DNA from: Candidatus Hydrogenedens sp.
GTDB taxonomy: Bacteria > Hydrogenedentota > Hydrogenedentia > Hydrogenedentales > Hydrogenedentaceae
Reading direction: 5' to 3'
Length of the DNA: 13,842 bases
NCBI GenBank assembly: GCA_035378955.1
Contig: DAOSUS010000081.1
Coordinates: 1-13,842 of the forward strand
Shown here: one piece after another, positions 13,071 to 13,842 of the stretch
How the letters are laid out: each line of letters opens with the position of its first letter
How positions within the stretch are numbered: position 1 is the first letter of the stretch
The notes under the pieces: generated by a model
What the model saw: only the letters and a program-made list of their open reading frames with translations
Told to the model about the DNA's origin: nothing
The model's database searches: none
Translations under genes and position numbers: made by a program

Positions 13071-13841
13071 CTAATATGCTTGTCCGGCAATAACACGGTA
13101 TTTACAGGGTTTCCCGGTTATCATGCAGGGACCTTCTTCTTCGGGTGCCTCAAAGGGGATACAACGAATGGTTGATTTGGTTTCTTCTTTTAATCGCTGT
13201 TCTACTTCAGGGTTGGTATGGTCAAGGAAAACACGGAAAAAGCCACCCTTTTCAATTCGTTCTTTATATTCATCATAAGAGTCAACTGTGAATGTATTTG
13301 CTTCTGTTCTTTCTTTGGCTTTCTTGAAAAGGTTATTTTGTATATCTACAAGAGTATTTTGCACCTGCTCCTTCAGGTTATCAATACCTAAGGTTATTTT
13401 TTCTGCAGTATCTCTTCTTACGAGGACTACTTGCTGGTTTTGTATATCGCGTGGTCCTATCTCAATGCGTAGAGGCACACCCTTCAGTTCCCATTCATTG
13501 AATTTATAACCGGGTTTGTATTGGTCGCGATCATCAATTTTATAGAACAGTGGGTCCCAATCACGGGTGATGTTTCGAGCAAATTCGGAGACTTTTTGTT
13601 GTTCTTCATCACTTCGCCATATAGGAACGATTACTACGGGTAGTGGAGCCAACTTGGGAGGAATAACAAGGCCCTGGTCATCTGAATGGGTCATTATCAT
13701 TCCACCTATAAGTCGTGTTGAAACACCCCAACTTGTGGCATATACATATTTTAATTCTTTGTCTTTATCCTGAAATTTTACATCAAAGGCTTTTGCAAAA
13801 TTTTGACCTAAAGAATGACTAGTTCCAGCTTGTAGAGCTTT
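13071..13841 (-). CDS. proS: Prolyl-tRNA synthetase, archaeal/eukaryotic type, C-terminal part (5' end beyond window)
   Basis: The frame is open to the window edge, leaving about 256 residues and a TAG stop at 13071-13073. The Met at 13700 is internal. The visible catalytic-domain end reads QAGTSHSLGQNFAKAF, YATSWGVSTRLIGG and MIMTHSDDQGLVIPP, covering the class II motif 3 region. The anticodon-binding domain follows, starting LAPLPVVIVPIW and including GVPLRIEIGPRD. A C-terminal extension with CIPF, GPC and KPCKYR cysteines, ending QAY, fits the zinc-binding tail of the short archaeal/eukaryotic-type enzyme rather than the bacterial type with the editing insert. Reaction: charging of tRNA-Pro with proline and ATP. 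Expressed leftward, ending at the shared terminator. Confidence 0.93.
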   Translation of the reverse strand, partial: KALQAGTSHSLGQNFAKAFDVKFQDKDKELKYVYATSWGVSTRLIGGMIMTHSDDQGLVIPPKLAPLPVVIVPIWRSDEEQQKVSEFARNITRDWDPLFYKIDDRDQYKPGYKFNEWELKGVPLRIEIGPRDIQNQQVVLVRRDTAEKITLGIDNLKEQVQNTLVDIQNNLFKKAKERTEANTFTVDSYDEYKERIEKGGFFRVFLDHTNPEVEQRLKEETKSTIRCIPFEAPEEEGPCMITGKPCKYRVIAGQAY

Positions 13842-13842
13842 A

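Noticed and set aside
13071..13700. Complete 209-residue gene starting at the ATG at 13700
   Set aside because: The frame continues to the window edge with prolyl-tRNA synthetase sequence; the Met is internal.

Overview
The window is an AT-rich bacterial chromosome segment with about eleven genes, two of them cut by the window edges. Three DUF1559-type pilin-like proteins, an EGTP-repeat surface protein with a C-terminal membrane tail, and an archaeal/eukaryotic-type prolyl-tRNA synthetase together suggest a lineage in or near the Planctomycetes/Lentisphaerae/Hydrogenedentota group. This placement is inference from gene content. No rRNA, tRNA, CRISPR array, transposase or phage gene was seen.

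Left part (1-3751): the C-terminal part of an MBL-fold metallohydrolase (plus strand) converges on a three-gene minus-strand operon. The operon reads class II aldolase, then an unusually long 543-residue zinc-type alcohol dehydrogenase, then a sorbitol-6-phosphate-dehydrogenase-like SDR. The genes are tightly packed: a 24-nt gap, then a 13-nt overlap. They look like a catabolic module for a sugar or polyol phosphate, with two oxidoreductases and an aldolase that cleaves the product. The substrate is not determined.

Middle part (3752-8407): a 465-bp divergent intergenic region carries a good sigma-70-type promoter, an 18-bp palindrome and a second inverted repeat. It precedes a secreted 696-residue protein containing a C-type lectin fold with EPN and WND sugar/Ca2+-binding motifs, four EF-hand-type loops, an EGTP linker and a C-terminal anchor. 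A 14-bp perfect hairpin separates it from the first pilin-like gene. A strong terminator, a second pilin-like gene and another terminator follow. A third pilin-like paralogue lies about 3.7 kb downstream (12092).

Right part (8408-13842): a PAS-GGDEF diguanylate cyclase with an intact product-inhibition site converges on an M23 metallopeptidase that has no signal peptide. A lone radical SAM/SPASM enzyme comes next. A 664-bp non-coding stretch then holds a degenerate interspersed repeat built on a CCACAAAG-like motif, followed by an AT-rich promoter region. The third pilin-like gene converges, across a bidirectional terminator, on proS, which runs off the window.

The lectin-type surface protein and the pilin-like proteins suggest a cell-surface or appendage locus, and the neighbouring c-di-GMP enzyme may be linked to it. 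Only proximity supports that link. No pilus assembly genes (ATPase, platform protein, prepilin peptidase) are present, so the pilin-like proteins must use machinery encoded elsewhere.
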